This document shows positions 9,233 to 17,485 of a stretch of DNA of 57,471 nucleotides, in pieces; position 1 is the stretch's first letter, and the number at the start of each line of letters is the position of its first letter. The notes beneath the pieces are model-generated. The model saw nothing but the letters and a program-made list of their open reading frames with translations, was not told the DNA's origin and searched no databases. The DNA comes from Pseudomonadota bacterium (GTDB lineage: Bacteria > Pseudomonadota > Gammaproteobacteria > Burkholderiales > Thiobacillaceae). The translations under genes and the position numbers were made by a program. The stretch is from the NCBI GenBank assembly GCA_021848725.1, contig JAJZTS010000010.1, forward strand, positions 1 through 57,471, read 5' to 3'.

Positions 9233-9262
9233 TTGACCGAGGGTTATAACCAACGTGATAAT
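9233..9262 (+). promoter_or_regulatory. Promoter with palindromic spacer
   Basis: A sigma-70 type pair TTGACC (9233-9238) and GATAAT (9257-9262) with an 18-nt spacer. The spacer holds a perfect 10-bp palindrome GGTTATAACC (9242-9251), a possible operator. It lies about 115 bp upstream of the GGDEF-EAL gene start at 9379. No gene lies between 9182 and 9378. Confidence 0.5.
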
Positions 9263-9378
9263 CGATCACCCCGTCTTGGGATGCGCGCCGAATGGTTTTT
9301 TCATGTCAGGTACAAGTTCCAGCGTTAGCAGGTATGCGGTACCTCGACTGATCGGCTAGCCGTTCCCCGTTTCTATTC

Positions 9379-10992
9379 ATGATCTTCGATATTCTCTCTG
9401 TTGGTTTGGTCGCGGTCGGCGGCGTTTGCCTGGCCTTCGCCCTGCCGCTTGCCAACGAGATTCGCACCGATCAGGTCGCTCAGCCTGGGCGTACCTGGGC
9501 CTTCCTGGCCTTGATGGTGGCCGGCTTTATCGCGGGTTATGTGGCCTTTGCGGCCATCTTATTGCTCAGGCCGACCTCCGGTACCGATCTACTGCTCTCG
9601 ATGATCTTGGCCGGTGGCGGTGCCTTCGTGTTGATCGTGCTGCGCAAGAGCGCCTCGACCGTGGCCGAGATCAAGCGCATCGCGGCATTGGAGCGGCACC
9701 GCGCCCTGCATGACGATCTGACCGATCTGCCGAACCGGGTGTCGATCCGCGATCACATCCGCAAGGCGGTGCAGCAGGCGTGTGGTTCTGGCCAGCAAGT
9801 CGCCGTGCTGGTCATGGACGTCGACCGCTTCAAGGAGATCAACGATACCCTCGGCCATCACATCGGCGACTTGGTGTTGAAGCAGATGGCCGAACGCTTG
9901 CGTGCCACCTTAGGGGAAAAAGATGCCATCGCACGCCAGGGTGGCGACGAGTTTGTCGCCGTGCTGCCAGACATGGGGCAGGATGCGGCGGTCGCATTGT
10001 GCAAACGCATCATTCCCGAGATGGAGCCGGCATTCCATGCGGACGGCCATAATCTGGTCGTCGGCATCAGCATCGGCATCGCGGTGTATCCCGACCATGG
10101 CAGCGATGCCGAGAGTCTGTTGCAGCGGGCCGACGTGGCCATGTATGTCGCCAAGCGCAGCAACAGCGGTTATGCCGTCTACGATCCCAAGCAGGACACC
10201 TATACGCTGAGCCGCCTGACCATGGGCGCGCATATGCGCGATGCGATCAAGAATGGCGAGATGGTGCTGCACTATCAGCCCAAGATCGACATCCCCACCG
10301 GCCAGATCATCTCAGTCGAGGCGCTGGTGCGCTGGAACCGGCCGGGCCATGGCATGGTGTCGCCGGAAGAGTTCATCCCCTTGGCCGAGGAGACCGGGCT
10401 GATCCGGCCGTTGACCACGTATGTGCTGAATGTCGCCTTGTGCCAGGCCGAGGCGTGGCGCAACGAAGGCGTCGACATCGAGATGGCGGTGAATATCTCG
10501 ACCAAGAGTTTCTGGGACGGCGACTTCGTCGATATGGTGCAGAAGACCCTGCTGCAGACCAATACGCCACCTTCCCGTCTGACCTTGGAGATCACCGAGA
10601 GTAGCCTGATGGAGGACCCGGTGCGGGCCTACGAGATCATCTCCGAGCTCAGCGCGTTGGGTGTGCAGTTCTCCATCGACGATTTCGGCACCGGCTATTC
10701 CTCGCTGGCCTATCTCAAACAACTGCCGGCGAACAAGATCAAGATCGACAAGTCCTTCGTGATGGACATGACCACCGACGACAACGATGCGGTCATCGTG
10801 CGTGCGATCATCGACCTCGCCCACAACATGGGGCGCGAGGTGGTGGCCGAGGGCGTCGAGTCGAAGGATGCCTACGATCTATTGGAGATCCTGGGCTGTA
10901 ATTTCGGCCAAGGCTTCCATATCTGTCGGCCCTTGCCCGCAGAGGATATCGGCCCCTGGATCAAGGGTGGTTGGTGCCCGGTGCCGCGCTAG
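9379..10992 (+). CDS. Membrane GGDEF-EAL protein (c-di-GMP turnover)
   Basis: Bifunctional candidate for making and breaking cyclic di-GMP. 537 aa. Three membrane helices are predicted at about 4-24, 39-63 and 70-88 with no sizeable periplasmic domain, followed by a GGDEF domain (about 105-270) and an EAL domain (about 280-530). The GGDEF active site is intact (RQGGDEF, 188-192). The inhibitory I-site RxxD is absent (GEKD at 179-182). The EAL motif is intact (VEALVRW, E314), as are ITES and DDFGTGYSSL. Either activity could dominate. The start ATG at 9379 lacks a strong ribosome site. The stop codon is shared with the convergent moaE stop. Confidence 0.93.
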   Translation: MIFDILSVGLVAVGGVCLAFALPLANEIRTDQVAQPGRTWAFLALMVAGFIAGYVAFAAILLLRPTSGTDLLLSMILAGGGAFVLIVLRKSASTVAEIKRIAALERHRALHDDLTDLPNRVSIRDHIRKAVQQACGSGQQVAVLVMDVDRFKEINDTLGHHIGDLVLKQMAERLRATLGEKDAIARQGGDEFVAVLPDMGQDAAVALCKRIIPEMEPAFHADGHNLVVGISIGIAVYPDHGSDAESLLQRADVAMYVAKRSNSGYAVYDPKQDTYTLSRLTMGAHMRDAIKNGEMVLHYQPKIDIPTGQIISVEALVRWNRPGHGMVSPEEFIPLAEETGLIRPLTTYVLNVALCQAEAWRNEGVDIEMAVNISTKSFWDGDFVDMVQKTLLQTNTPPSRLTLEITESSLMEDPVRAYEIISELSALGVQFSIDDFGTGYSSLAYLKQLPANKIKIDKSFVMDMTTDDNDAVIVRAIIDLAHNMGREVVAEGVESKDAYDLLEILGCNFGQGFHICRPLPAEDIGPWIKGGWCPVPR

Positions 10993-11447
10993 TTTTGGCT
11001 TTGCCAGCGCGCGGCGGCCGCGTCATCGGACTCACGCGCTTCCACCCAACGCTCGCCTTGCGGCGTAACCTCTTTCTTCCAAAACGGCGCCTGGGTCTTC
11101 AGGTAGTCCATGATGAACGCGCAGGCGGCAAAGGCGTCTTGCCGATGGCTCGAGGCCACCGCGACCAGCACGATCGGTTCGGTCGGTTTCAATTCGCCGA
11201 CGCGGTGGATCACCGTGCAGTCGAGGATGTCCCAACGGCCTTGCGCCTCGTCGACGATCTTCGCTAAGGCCTTCTCGGTCATGCCCGGATAGTGCTCTAG
11301 CGTCAGCGTGGCGACGCCGTCGCCCTCATTCACGTCGCGCACCAGGCCAAGGAATGTCGCCACCGCGCCGACCTTGGGGTTGGCGGCATAGAGCGCGGCG
11401 ACCTCGGCATTGAGGTCGAAGGGGGCGGTTTGAACGGAAATCTTCAT
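10989..11447 (-). CDS. moaE: Molybdopterin synthase catalytic subunit
   Basis: Large subunit of molybdopterin synthase, which adds two sulfurs from MoaD thiocarboxylate to cyclic pyranopterin monophosphate. 152 aa. Landmarks: AVATFLGLVRD near residue 30, LEHYPGMTEKAL, VIHRVGELKPTEPIVLVAVAS, and the catalytic lysines in PFWKKE. The stop codon lies inside a CTAG tetramer (10989-10992) that also ends the convergent GGDEF-EAL gene. A hairpin repeat of about 95 bp separates it from moaD upstream. The ribosome site is weak, so translation may depend on the polycistronic message. Confidence 0.95.
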   Translation of the reverse strand: MKISVQTAPFDLNAEVAALYAANPKVGAVATFLGLVRDVNEGDGVATLTLEHYPGMTEKALAKIVDEAQGRWDILDCTVIHRVGELKPTEPIVLVAVASSHRQDAFAACAFIMDYLKTQAPFWKKEVTPQGERWVEARESDDAAAARWQSQN

Positions 11448-11464
11448 CGCACGATAAGTCCCAT

Positions 11465-11552
11465 GTAGGGTGCCTCCGCTGCGTGAGGATAAACGCTGCG
11501 CGCACCATGTAATGGCGATGCCTTATGAAGGGTGCACAAAGTGCACCCTACG
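11465..11552. repeat. Intergenic hairpin repeat between moaD and moaE
   Basis: It contains a perfect 8-bp stem GGGTGCAC/GTGCACCC with an AAA loop (11530-11548). The flanks TAGGGTGC and GCGCACC at 11465-11506 look like a second, diverged copy. The 'GGTGCACnnnGTGCACCCTAC' style is a common dispersed repeat in proteobacterial genomes. It lies in the 115-bp gap 11448-11562 within the moa operon. Confidence 0.6.
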
Positions 11553-11562
11553 GGTGTAGTCA

Positions 11563-11823
11563 TCAGCCCCCCGTCACCGGCGGAAAGATCGCCACCTCGT
11601 CGCCGTCGTTCAACACGGCTTCAAGGTCGGCCATGTCCTGGTTCACCGCCAGGCGGTAGGTGCGGCCCTCGGCCAGTTCGGTCGCCCAGTTGCCGCCACG
11701 GGCGCGCAGCCAGGCGAGCAGATCATTCAGGGTTTTCACCTCGGCCGGCAGCGTGGCGGCCTCCGAGCCGGTGCCGAATTGTTCGCGCAGGCGGGCGAAG
11801 TAGAGCAGGGTCACTTTGGTCAT
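11563..11823 (-). CDS. moaD: Molybdopterin synthase sulfur-carrier subunit
   Basis: Ubiquitin-fold sulfur carrier of molybdopterin synthase. 86 aa. It ends in the essential Gly-Gly (FPPVTGG), whose C-terminus is thiocarboxylated by MoeB-type enzymes, and has the typical start VTLLYFARLREQFG. Its ATG overlaps the moeA stop by 4 bp (ATGA), indicating translational coupling in the order mobB-moeA-moaD-moaE. Confidence 0.95.
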   Translation of the reverse strand: MTKVTLLYFARLREQFGTGSEAATLPAEVKTLNDLLAWLRARGGNWATELAEGRTYRLAVNQDMADLEAVLNDGDEVAIFPPVTGG

Positions 11824-13007
11824 TTCAGCAACTCCGCAAGCGGCCAGAAGCGCACGCTGTCACCCTCGTGCACGGTGTGGCCGGTGTCGATGTCGACCAG
11901 GCCGTCGGCCCAGGCGGCTGAGGTCAGCACGCCCGAGCTCTGGTTGGGGTAGAGCACGGCGCGGCCGTTCTCGATCTTGGCGCGCAGAAATTCGCGGCGC
12001 TGGCCTGGTTTTTTCCAGTCGAATGCCGCCGGTACGGTGAAGCTGAGCGCCTGGGTGTTCGTCGCGCCCATGCGCGCCAGCAGGAAGGGGCGGACAAACA
12101 GGCAGAACACGACGAAGGCCGAGACCGGATTGCCCGGCAGGCCGAGGAAATCGCTGTCGCCGATCTGGCCGTAGACCAGGGGCTTGCCTGGCTTCATCGC
12201 CACCTTCCACATCTCGATGTGGCCCAGTGTTTCCACCGCCGCCTTGACGTGGTCTTCCTCGCCGACCGAGACGCCGCCGCTGGTGATCACGACGTCGGCG
12301 TGGCGGCCGGCCTGCTCCAGTGCATTCACCGTGGCGTCGAAGTTGTCGGCCACGATGCCGAGGTCCCGCACCTCGCAGCCCAGGCCTTGCAGCAGGGCAA
12401 GCAAGGTGGTGCGGTTGGAGTTGTAGATCTGGCCGGGCTTGAGCGGGTGGCCGGGCAACACGATCTCGTCGCCGGTAAAGAACAGCGCCACCCTCAGCCG
12501 GCGATGCACGGTGAGTTCGGTCGCGCCGACTGAGGCGGCGACGCCGAGCTGGGCCGCGCTGAGCCGGTCGCCGATGTGCAACACGGTTTGGCCGCGAGCA
12601 ATGTCTTCGCCGACGCGGCGGATGTTGCCGCCCGGCTTGGGGGCTTTAAGGATGCGGACATGATCGTCCTTGGTTTCGCAGTCCTCTTGCATCGCCACAG
12701 TGTCGGCGCCTTCGGGGATGGGCGCGCCGGTGAAGATGCGCGCGGCGGTGCCGAGCGTGAGCGGATGGCCGAGCTGGCCGGCTGGGATGCGCTGGGCCAC
12801 ATGCAGCCACTTGTCCTCGGCCCAGTCCGCCAGGCGCAGGGCGTAGCCGTCCATGGCGCTGTTGTCGAGCGGCGGCACCGTCACCTCGGCGATCAGCGGT
12901 TCGGCCAGCACCCGGCCCAGGGCCGCGTCGGCAGGGATGGCCTCGGTCTCCAGCACCGGCCTCGCATTGTCCAGGAGTTTCGCCCGGGCCTCGTCTGCGC
13001 TCAGCAT
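11820..13007 (-). CDS. moeA: Molybdopterin molybdenumtransferase
   Basis: Inserts molybdate into adenylylated molybdopterin, the last general step of Moco synthesis. 395 aa, normal length. Characteristic segments are VPPLDNSAMDGYALR near residue 50, IFTGAPIPEGADTVAMQE, VITSGGVSVGEEDHVK and LGLPGNPVSAFVVF. The start overlaps the mobB stop by 7 bp and the end overlaps moaD by 4 bp, so this is a tight operon. Confidence 0.96.
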   Translation of the reverse strand: MLSADEARAKLLDNARPVLETEAIPADAALGRVLAEPLIAEVTVPPLDNSAMDGYALRLADWAEDKWLHVAQRIPAGQLGHPLTLGTAARIFTGAPIPEGADTVAMQEDCETKDDHVRILKAPKPGGNIRRVGEDIARGQTVLHIGDRLSAAQLGVAASVGATELTVHRRLRVALFFTGDEIVLPGHPLKPGQIYNSNRTTLLALLQGLGCEVRDLGIVADNFDATVNALEQAGRHADVVITSGGVSVGEEDHVKAAVETLGHIEMWKVAMKPGKPLVYGQIGDSDFLGLPGNPVSAFVVFCLFVRPFLLARMGATNTQALSFTVPAAFDWKKPGQRREFLRAKIENGRAVLYPNQSSGVLTSAAWADGLVDIDTGHTVHEGDSVRFWPLAELLK

Positions 13008-13657
13008 GTCGTGTTTCCTTCGATGTTCAGGGTGTCCAGGATGAAGCGGCCGATGGCTTCGACATCGTTCAAATCAATATGGCGCGGCTTGTTGATGGGG
13101 GACGCACCCGATTCATATCCCCTCTCCCCCCGGGAGAGGGGTAGGGGTGAGGGAAAGCGCTCGGCGGGGCGCCCTTCGGCGCCATTTCCCTCACCCGGCT
13201 GCGCCACCCTCTCCCGGTGGGAGAGGGTTAAGTGTGTTTGTGTGGGCGGCGCATCCGAGGCCACGGCCAGGATGCGCCCGTCTTCCGGGTGCAGCCAGGG
13301 CTTGGCGTTGGCGCTGCGCCAGACCTCCAGCTTGGGCAGTTCGGCCCGCTTGAAGCCCTCCACCAGCACCAGATCGCAGGGCGACAGCCGAGCGATGTGC
13401 TCGTCCAGGCTCGGCTCCGGCGCGCCGCGCAGCTCGTGCATCACCGCCCAGCGATAGGGCGAGCTGATCAGCACCTCGTAGGCACCGGCCTGGCGGTGCC
13501 GCCAGCTGTCCTTGCCGGCCACGTCCAACTCGAAATCGTGGTGGCTTTGCTTGATCACCGCCACCTTGAGGCCGCGGGCCATGAACCAGGGCAAAAGCCG
13601 CTCGATCAGCGTGGTCTTGCCGCTGCCGCTGTAGCCGACGATGCCGAAGGCCTTCAT
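13001..13657 (-). CDS. mobB: Molybdopterin-guanine dinucleotide biosynthesis protein B with internal repeat insertion
   Basis: P-loop GTPase that assists attachment of GMP to molybdopterin (with MobA). Walker A is GYSGSGKTTL at about residues 8-17. The following IKQSHHDFELDVAGKDSWRHRQAGA is typical of MobB, as is LVLVEGFK. The expected C-terminal segment (IDLNDVEAIGRFIL) is present, but it is separated from the core by an insert of about 40 residues encoded by a REP-type repeat (13119-13228) read in frame. The product of 218 aa is therefore longer than usual. I prefer the ATG at 13657 (MKAFGIVGYSGSGKT). The in-frame ATG at 13672 adds five residues, and neither has a strong ribosome site. Confidence 0.9.
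   Translation of the reverse strand: MKAFGIVGYSGSGKTTLIERLLPWFMARGLKVAVIKQSHHDFELDVAGKDSWRHRQAGAYEVLISSPYRWAVMHELRGAPEPSLDEHIARLSPCDLVLVEGFKRAELPKLEVWRSANAKPWLHPEDGRILAVASDAPPTQTHLTLSHRERVAQPGEGNGAEGRPAERFPSPLPLSRGERGYESGASPINKPRHIDLNDVEAIGRFILDTLNIEGNTTC
13119..13228. repeat. REP/BIME-like element inside mobB
   Basis: Two hairpins face each other. CCCCTCTCCC/GGGAGAGGGG with a 3-nt loop spans 13119-13141. ACCCTCTCCC/GGGAGAGGGT with a 3-nt loop spans 13206-13228. They are joined by an outer complementary pair (GGTGAGGGAAA and TTTCCCTCACC). This is a composite, BIME-like arrangement of a widespread extragenic repeat, but here it lies inside a coding sequence without breaking the frame. A related half-element is at 33392-33427. 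Confidence 0.85.
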
Positions 13658-13732
13658 TGCAATAGGTGACATTATTGTCTTGAATGAGGGAGTGCTATAT
13701 TCTGGCAGATATAACGCTCAATTTCTAGGCAC

Positions 13733-14710
13733 ATGAGTGAACTGATCGATCCCTTCGGCCGGCGCATCGAATACCTCCGCATCTCGGTGACGGACCGCTG
13801 CGACCTGCGCTGCAAATACTGCATCCCGGAGGGCTTCACCGATTTCGAGGAACCCGGCCACTGGCTCTCCTTCGACGAGATGGAGCGGCTGATCCGCATC
13901 TTTGCGCGCCTGGGTTTGAAGCGCGTGCGTCTCACCGGTGGCGAGCCGCTGCTGCGCAAAAACATGAGCGAGCTGGCCGGCCGCATCGCCGCCGTGCCCG
14001 GCATCGAGGACCTGTCGCTGTCGACCAACGCTACCCAACTGGAAAAGCACGCCGCCGCGCTCAAGGCCGCCGGGGTGACCCGGCTCAACGTCAGCTTGGA
14101 TTCGCTTCGGCCCGGGCGGATCGAACGCATCAACGGCCGGCCGGCGCACGACAAGATCATGGCCGGCATCGCGGCGGCCAAGGCCGCCGGCTTCGCGCCG
14201 ATCAAGATCAACATGGTCGCGCTGGACGGCGACAACGACGACGAGATCGACGCCATGGTCGCCTGGTGCATGGAACAAGGCTTCATCCTGCGCCTGATCG
14301 AGAACATGCCGATGGGCGATACCGGCCGCAACGTGCGTTATTTGAATTTGCAGCCGGTGAAGGAACGGATTCGCCAGCGCTTCGGCCTGGTCGAAACCGT
14401 GCTGCCCGGCGGCGGTCCGGCCCGCTACTTGGGCACCGCCGACGGCCGCTTCACCGTCGGCTTCATCACCCCGATCTCCCAGCACTTCTGCGCCACCTGC
14501 AACCGGGTGCGGCTCACCGTCGACGGCGTGCTGCATCTCTGCCTGGGTCAGGAAGACCGCTTCGAGCTGCGGCCATTACTGCGCAGCGGCGCGACGGACG
14601 ACGAGATCGTGCAGACGATTCTGGGCGCCGTCGCCAAGAAGCCGGAGCGCCACGAATTCCGCGAACAGCCGCAGAAGCTGGTGCGGTTCATGAGCATGAC
14701 CGGCGGCTGA
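13733..14710 (+). CDS. moaA: GTP 3',8-cyclase (radical SAM)
   Basis: First enzyme of Moco synthesis. It converts GTP to the 3',8-cyclo intermediate using S-adenosylmethionine and two [4Fe-4S] clusters. 325 aa. The radical-SAM cluster motif is CDLRCKYC near residues 23-30. The C-terminal cluster ligands lie in HFCATCNRVRLT and HLCLG. The chain ends in the conserved Gly-Gly (SMTGG). It is divergent from mobB-moeA-moaD-moaE with a 75-bp gap that must contain both promoters. moaC, moaB and mobA are not in this window. Confidence 0.96.
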   Translation: MSELIDPFGRRIEYLRISVTDRCDLRCKYCIPEGFTDFEEPGHWLSFDEMERLIRIFARLGLKRVRLTGGEPLLRKNMSELAGRIAAVPGIEDLSLSTNATQLEKHAAALKAAGVTRLNVSLDSLRPGRIERINGRPAHDKIMAGIAAAKAAGFAPIKINMVALDGDNDDEIDAMVAWCMEQGFILRLIENMPMGDTGRNVRYLNLQPVKERIRQRFGLVETVLPGGGPARYLGTADGRFTVGFITPISQHFCATCNRVRLTVDGVLHLCLGQEDRFELRPLLRSGATDDEIVQTILGAVAKKPERHEFREQPQKLVRFMSMTGG

Positions 14711-14863
14711 GTCCGTCGCCCACGCCCCTTTTCCACAAGGGTCTTCCCGTCGCTTGTTTCAAGGCGCACCGGTAGCACGCACATCGACAGGCGTGCGCTC
14801 CGCCATGGTGCCGCCTGCACATCGGGTCGTCGCCATGGTCCGGCGAATCAAGGTCTTGGCGAA

Positions 14864-14879
14864 TGGCACGGCTTTTGCT
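14864..14879 (+). promoter_or_regulatory. Sigma-54 type -24/-12 promoter
   Basis: TGGCACGGCTTTTGCT is a near-perfect RpoN consensus: GG at 14865-14866 and GC at 14877-14878, 12 nt apart. The predicted start near 14890 leaves a leader of about 33 nt with GGGAA as ribosome site before the ATG at 14923. The rest of the 14711-14922 gap shows no gene. Confidence 0.8.
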
Positions 14880-14922
14880 GAAGCCCCTCGGCTTCTAATC
14901 AATATGCCAACACGTGGGAAAT

Positions 14923-17064
14923 ATGACACTCAAAAGCGACTTCATGAATCTGAGCCGTGCCGAGCGCGGCTGGCTGCCCTGGTTCGGCAAAACCGGCAAA
15001 TTCGCCATGTCCTGGTCCTGCTATCTCAATCGCGGCCATTACGCCTCGGTGGAGAAGACCTTCGAGGGCATTGCCCAGACCCGCAAGCAGATCCTCACGC
15101 TCTGGGCCCAGGGTCAATGGGAGCACTTGGCCGGTCTCGCCGAGCGGCTGGCCACGGCTTTCCCCGAATTTGCCGTCGATGATCTGCAGGCGAAAAAGGC
15201 GCAGATGCCGGACGTCTCCGAGCTGTTCGCGATCGATGGCAAGGGCAAGGTGCTGGCCTCGACCCATGCGGCGCATGTCGGCAGGACCGATCTCGCGCCG
15301 GGCGCCGTGCAGGCCGGACTGCGCGCGGCCTTCCTGCACGGCCCCTACGCCGATGGGCTGACGTTGCAGATCGGGCCGTCCAGTTCGCGCTTCCACGACG
15401 AGGTGACGCTGATGTTCTATCAGCCCATCGTGCGCCACGGCCAGGCCGTCGGCTGTCTCTGCGCGCGGGTACCCAACGATGTGCTCGGCGATTTGATCCA
15501 GCGCGAGGCCGGCCACATCTATCGCGAGTCGGGCGACAACTACCTGTTCATGGTGCAGTCGCGCTTCGACCCCGGCATCCAGCCCGGCACCGCGCTGTCG
15601 CGCTCCCGCTTCGAAGACCGCACCTTCAGCCTGGGCGACAACCTGAAGGACGGCGTGCGCACCGATTTCGGCACGGTGCGCGTGAGCAAGCACACCGAAT
15701 TGGAACTGCGTTTCACCGACCCCGCCACCGGCCAGCTCCACCCCGGCGTACGCGAGACCATCGCCCAGGGCGAGAATCTGTTCGTCACCTATCCCGGCTA
15801 CTCCGATTACCGGCACATCCCGGTCATCGGCAAGGGCGTCACCCTGCAACTACCCGGTTCGCCGGATACTTGGGGCATGATGTGCGAAGGCGACCTGGAA
15901 GAGGTCTACCGCCGCCGGCCGATCAGTTATCGCTTGATGCGCCTGTTCGGTAGCATCATCGTGTTCCTGTGGGGCATCCATCTCGGCCTGGGCCTGCTCG
16001 GCTTGCCTTTCCTCCTCACCCAGGCGGTGACCGGCGGGCTGGTCCTCGCCGGCTTGGGCTTGTTCTATCGCTTGGGCCCGCGCAAGGTCAGCCGGCAGCT
16101 CGATGAAATGACCGACGTTATCCGCACCATCGCCGAAGGCGGCGGTAACCTGCGCCAGCGGCTGGCCCCCGACCGGCTGCGCACCGACGAGACCGGCGAC
16201 CTCGGCCGCTGGATCAACAGTTTCATCGACAACCTCGACGGCATCGTGGCCCAGGTGATCGCGGCCTCGCATCAGGTGCGCGAAACCAACGATCACATGG
16301 TGGCGGCCAACCACTCCGCCTTGCGCACCTCGGACGAGGCCATCGCCTCGGTCGAGCGCATGCTGGTCTCGCTGGAGGAGGAGATGCAGCGCATCCAGAG
16401 CGCCTCGGCCACCGCGCAGGAGATGCGCCAGGCCATGGATCGGGTGGTCGACAACACCCGTGCCCAGTTCCAACTCGTGCGCGGCAAGACCCAGGGCATC
16501 CGCCAGACCATCGAGGCCTCGGCCCAGACCATCCATTCGCTCAACGCGCGCACCGACGAGATCACCGGCATCGTCGATGTGATCAAGGAGATCGCCGATC
16601 AGACCAATCTGCTGGCGCTCAACGCCGCCATCGAGGCGGCGCGCGCCGGCGAACAGGGCCGCGGTTTCGCCGTGGTGGCCGACGAGGTGCGCCGGCTGGC
16701 CGAGCGCACCACCGCCGCTACCACCGATATCCGGCACATGATCGAAAGCGTGCAGGGCGAGGCGCGTGGCGCCGTCAGCATCATGGAAGGCGGCATGCAG
16801 GGCGTCGAGGAAGGGTTGCGCCTGGCCGAGGAGGCCGCCTCGGACAACAGCGGCATTCACGACATCGTCGGAAACCTGTTCGGCCTGATCCAAGCCGTGG
16901 CCGAGAGCAGCGACGCCCAGGGGCGCGATGCCCGCACCGTGGCCCAGGTCTCCGACGCGCTGCGTCGCTCGGTGCAGACCTTGAACGACAACGTGGAGCG
17001 GGTTCGGCTCACCGCCGGCAAGATGCAGGCCCTGGTCGGGCAATTTCAGGTGAGCGCACTATGA
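14923..17064 (+). CDS. Methyl-accepting chemotaxis protein with N-terminal Cache-like domain
   Basis: Chemoreceptor signalling to CheA/CheW. 713 aa from the ATG at 14923 (an upstream GTG at 14914 is in frame). Residues 1 to about 335 form a sensor that resembles a double Cache domain: [20 protein letters not shown], the [14 protein letters not shown] strand, and [13 protein letters not shown] before the membrane. No N-terminal membrane helix precedes it. Two adjacent helices (about 340-363 and 366-383) form a hairpin followed by a HAMP-like stretch and the signalling domain, whose tip contains [20 protein letters not shown]. The order sensor, hairpin, signalling domain predicts a cytoplasmic sensor. 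Transcription is probably sigma-54 dependent. Confidence 0.9.
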   Translation: MTLKSDFMNLSRAERGWLPWFGKTGKFAMSWSCYLNRGHYASVEKTFEGIAQTRKQILTLWAQGQWEHLAGLAERLATAFPEFAVDDLQAKKAQMPDVSELFAIDGKGKVLASTHAAHVGRTDLAPGAVQAGLRAAFLHGPYADGLTLQIGPSSSRFHDEVTLMFYQPIVRHGQAVGCLCARVPNDVLGDLIQREAGHIYRESGDNYLFMVQSRFDPGIQPGTALSRSRFEDRTFSLGDNLKDGVRTDFGTVRVSKHTELELRFTDPATGQLHPGVRETIAQGENLFVTYPGYSDYRHIPVIGKGVTLQLPGSPDTWGMMCEGDLEEVYRRRPISYRLMRLFGSIIVFLWGIHLGLGLLGLPFLLTQAVTGGLVLAGLGLFYRLGPRKVSRQLDEMTDVIRTIAEGGGNLRQRLAPDRLRTDETGDLGRWINSFIDNLDGIVAQVIAASHQVRETNDHMVAANHSALRTSDEAIASVERMLVSLEEEMQRIQSASATAQEMRQAMDRVVDNTRAQFQLVRGKTQGIRQTIEASAQTIHSLNARTDEITGIVDVIKEIADQTNLLALNAAIEAARAGEQGRGFAVVADEVRRLAERTTAATTDIRHMIESVQGEARGAVSIMEGGMQGVEEGLRLAEEAASDNSGIHDIVGNLFGLIQAVAESSDAQGRDARTVAQVSDALRRSVQTLNDNVERVRLTAGKMQALVGQFQVSAL

Positions 17065-17115
17065 ACGGGGTCCGCGGCCGGGCGCCTGTTGTGCCGAGCC
17101 TGCGGTGGCTAGGGT

Positions 17116-17472
17116 TCAGCCTTTGAGCAAGTGCGCGAAATCTTCGATGAGCTTTTTAACGCGGTCCGCTCGCAGCTTGCGCCGCCGCAAGAAGGCGATG
17201 AGTTGGACCTCTTCGGCGCTATATGCGGTATAGGTGGCGGGGTTCTGGCGGGTGGCGCTTGGCTCCACGGTGAGGATGTCGGCAGCGGACAGGCCAAGAA
17301 CCGGCGCGAGCTTTTTGGCCTCGTCGACGCCGATCATGCGTAGTCCGGTCTCCCAATTGGATAGCCGGCTGACCGTGAGCCCCGGTAGTTGGTCGCACAC
17401 GGCCTTAAGTGTGTAGCCCTTGGCCTCGCGGGCCTGTTTAATGCGGCGCCCAGCCTCTTTTTTAGTATCCAT
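17116..17472 (-). CDS. XRE-family helix-turn-helix regulator, 118 aa
   Basis: Small DNA-binding protein. The HTH_3 domain covers about residues 8-68 (RRIKQAREAKGYTLKAVCDQ, LTVSRLSNWETGLRMIGVDEAKKLAPVLGLSAADIL). The C-terminal 45 residues are basic with a helix rich in Arg/Lys. A longer open frame exists upstream to 18126, but the CI/Cro-like protein clearly begins at the ATG at 17472. That start codon lies within a perfect inverted repeat, ATACGC-GGA-GCGTAT (17471-17485), a candidate autoregulatory operator. It sits between, and oppositely to, two chemoreceptor genes. A remnant phage repressor is an alternative reading. Confidence 0.82.
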   Translation of the reverse strand: MDTKKEAGRRIKQAREAKGYTLKAVCDQLPGLTVSRLSNWETGLRMIGVDEAKKLAPVLGLSAADILTVEPSATRQNPATYTAYSAEEVQLIAFLRRRKLRADRVKKLIEDFAHLLKG

Positions 17473-17485
17473 ACGCGGAGCGTAT
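17471..17485. promoter_or_regulatory. Inverted repeat over the XRE start codon
   Basis: ATACGCGGAGCGTAT is a perfect 6-bp inverted repeat with a 3-nt centre and overlaps the ATG of the XRE gene. XRE repressors commonly bind such sites in their own promoter region. Binding here is inferred. Confidence 0.4.

Noticed and set aside
13119-13228. CRISPR-like array
   Set aside because: There are only two inverted hairpins and no regularly spaced direct repeats with spacers. No CRISPR array is seen anywhere in the window.
15850-17043. Open frame opposite the chemoreceptor signalling domain
   Set aside because: It reflects the periodic codons of the coiled coil in the real gene; no family motif.
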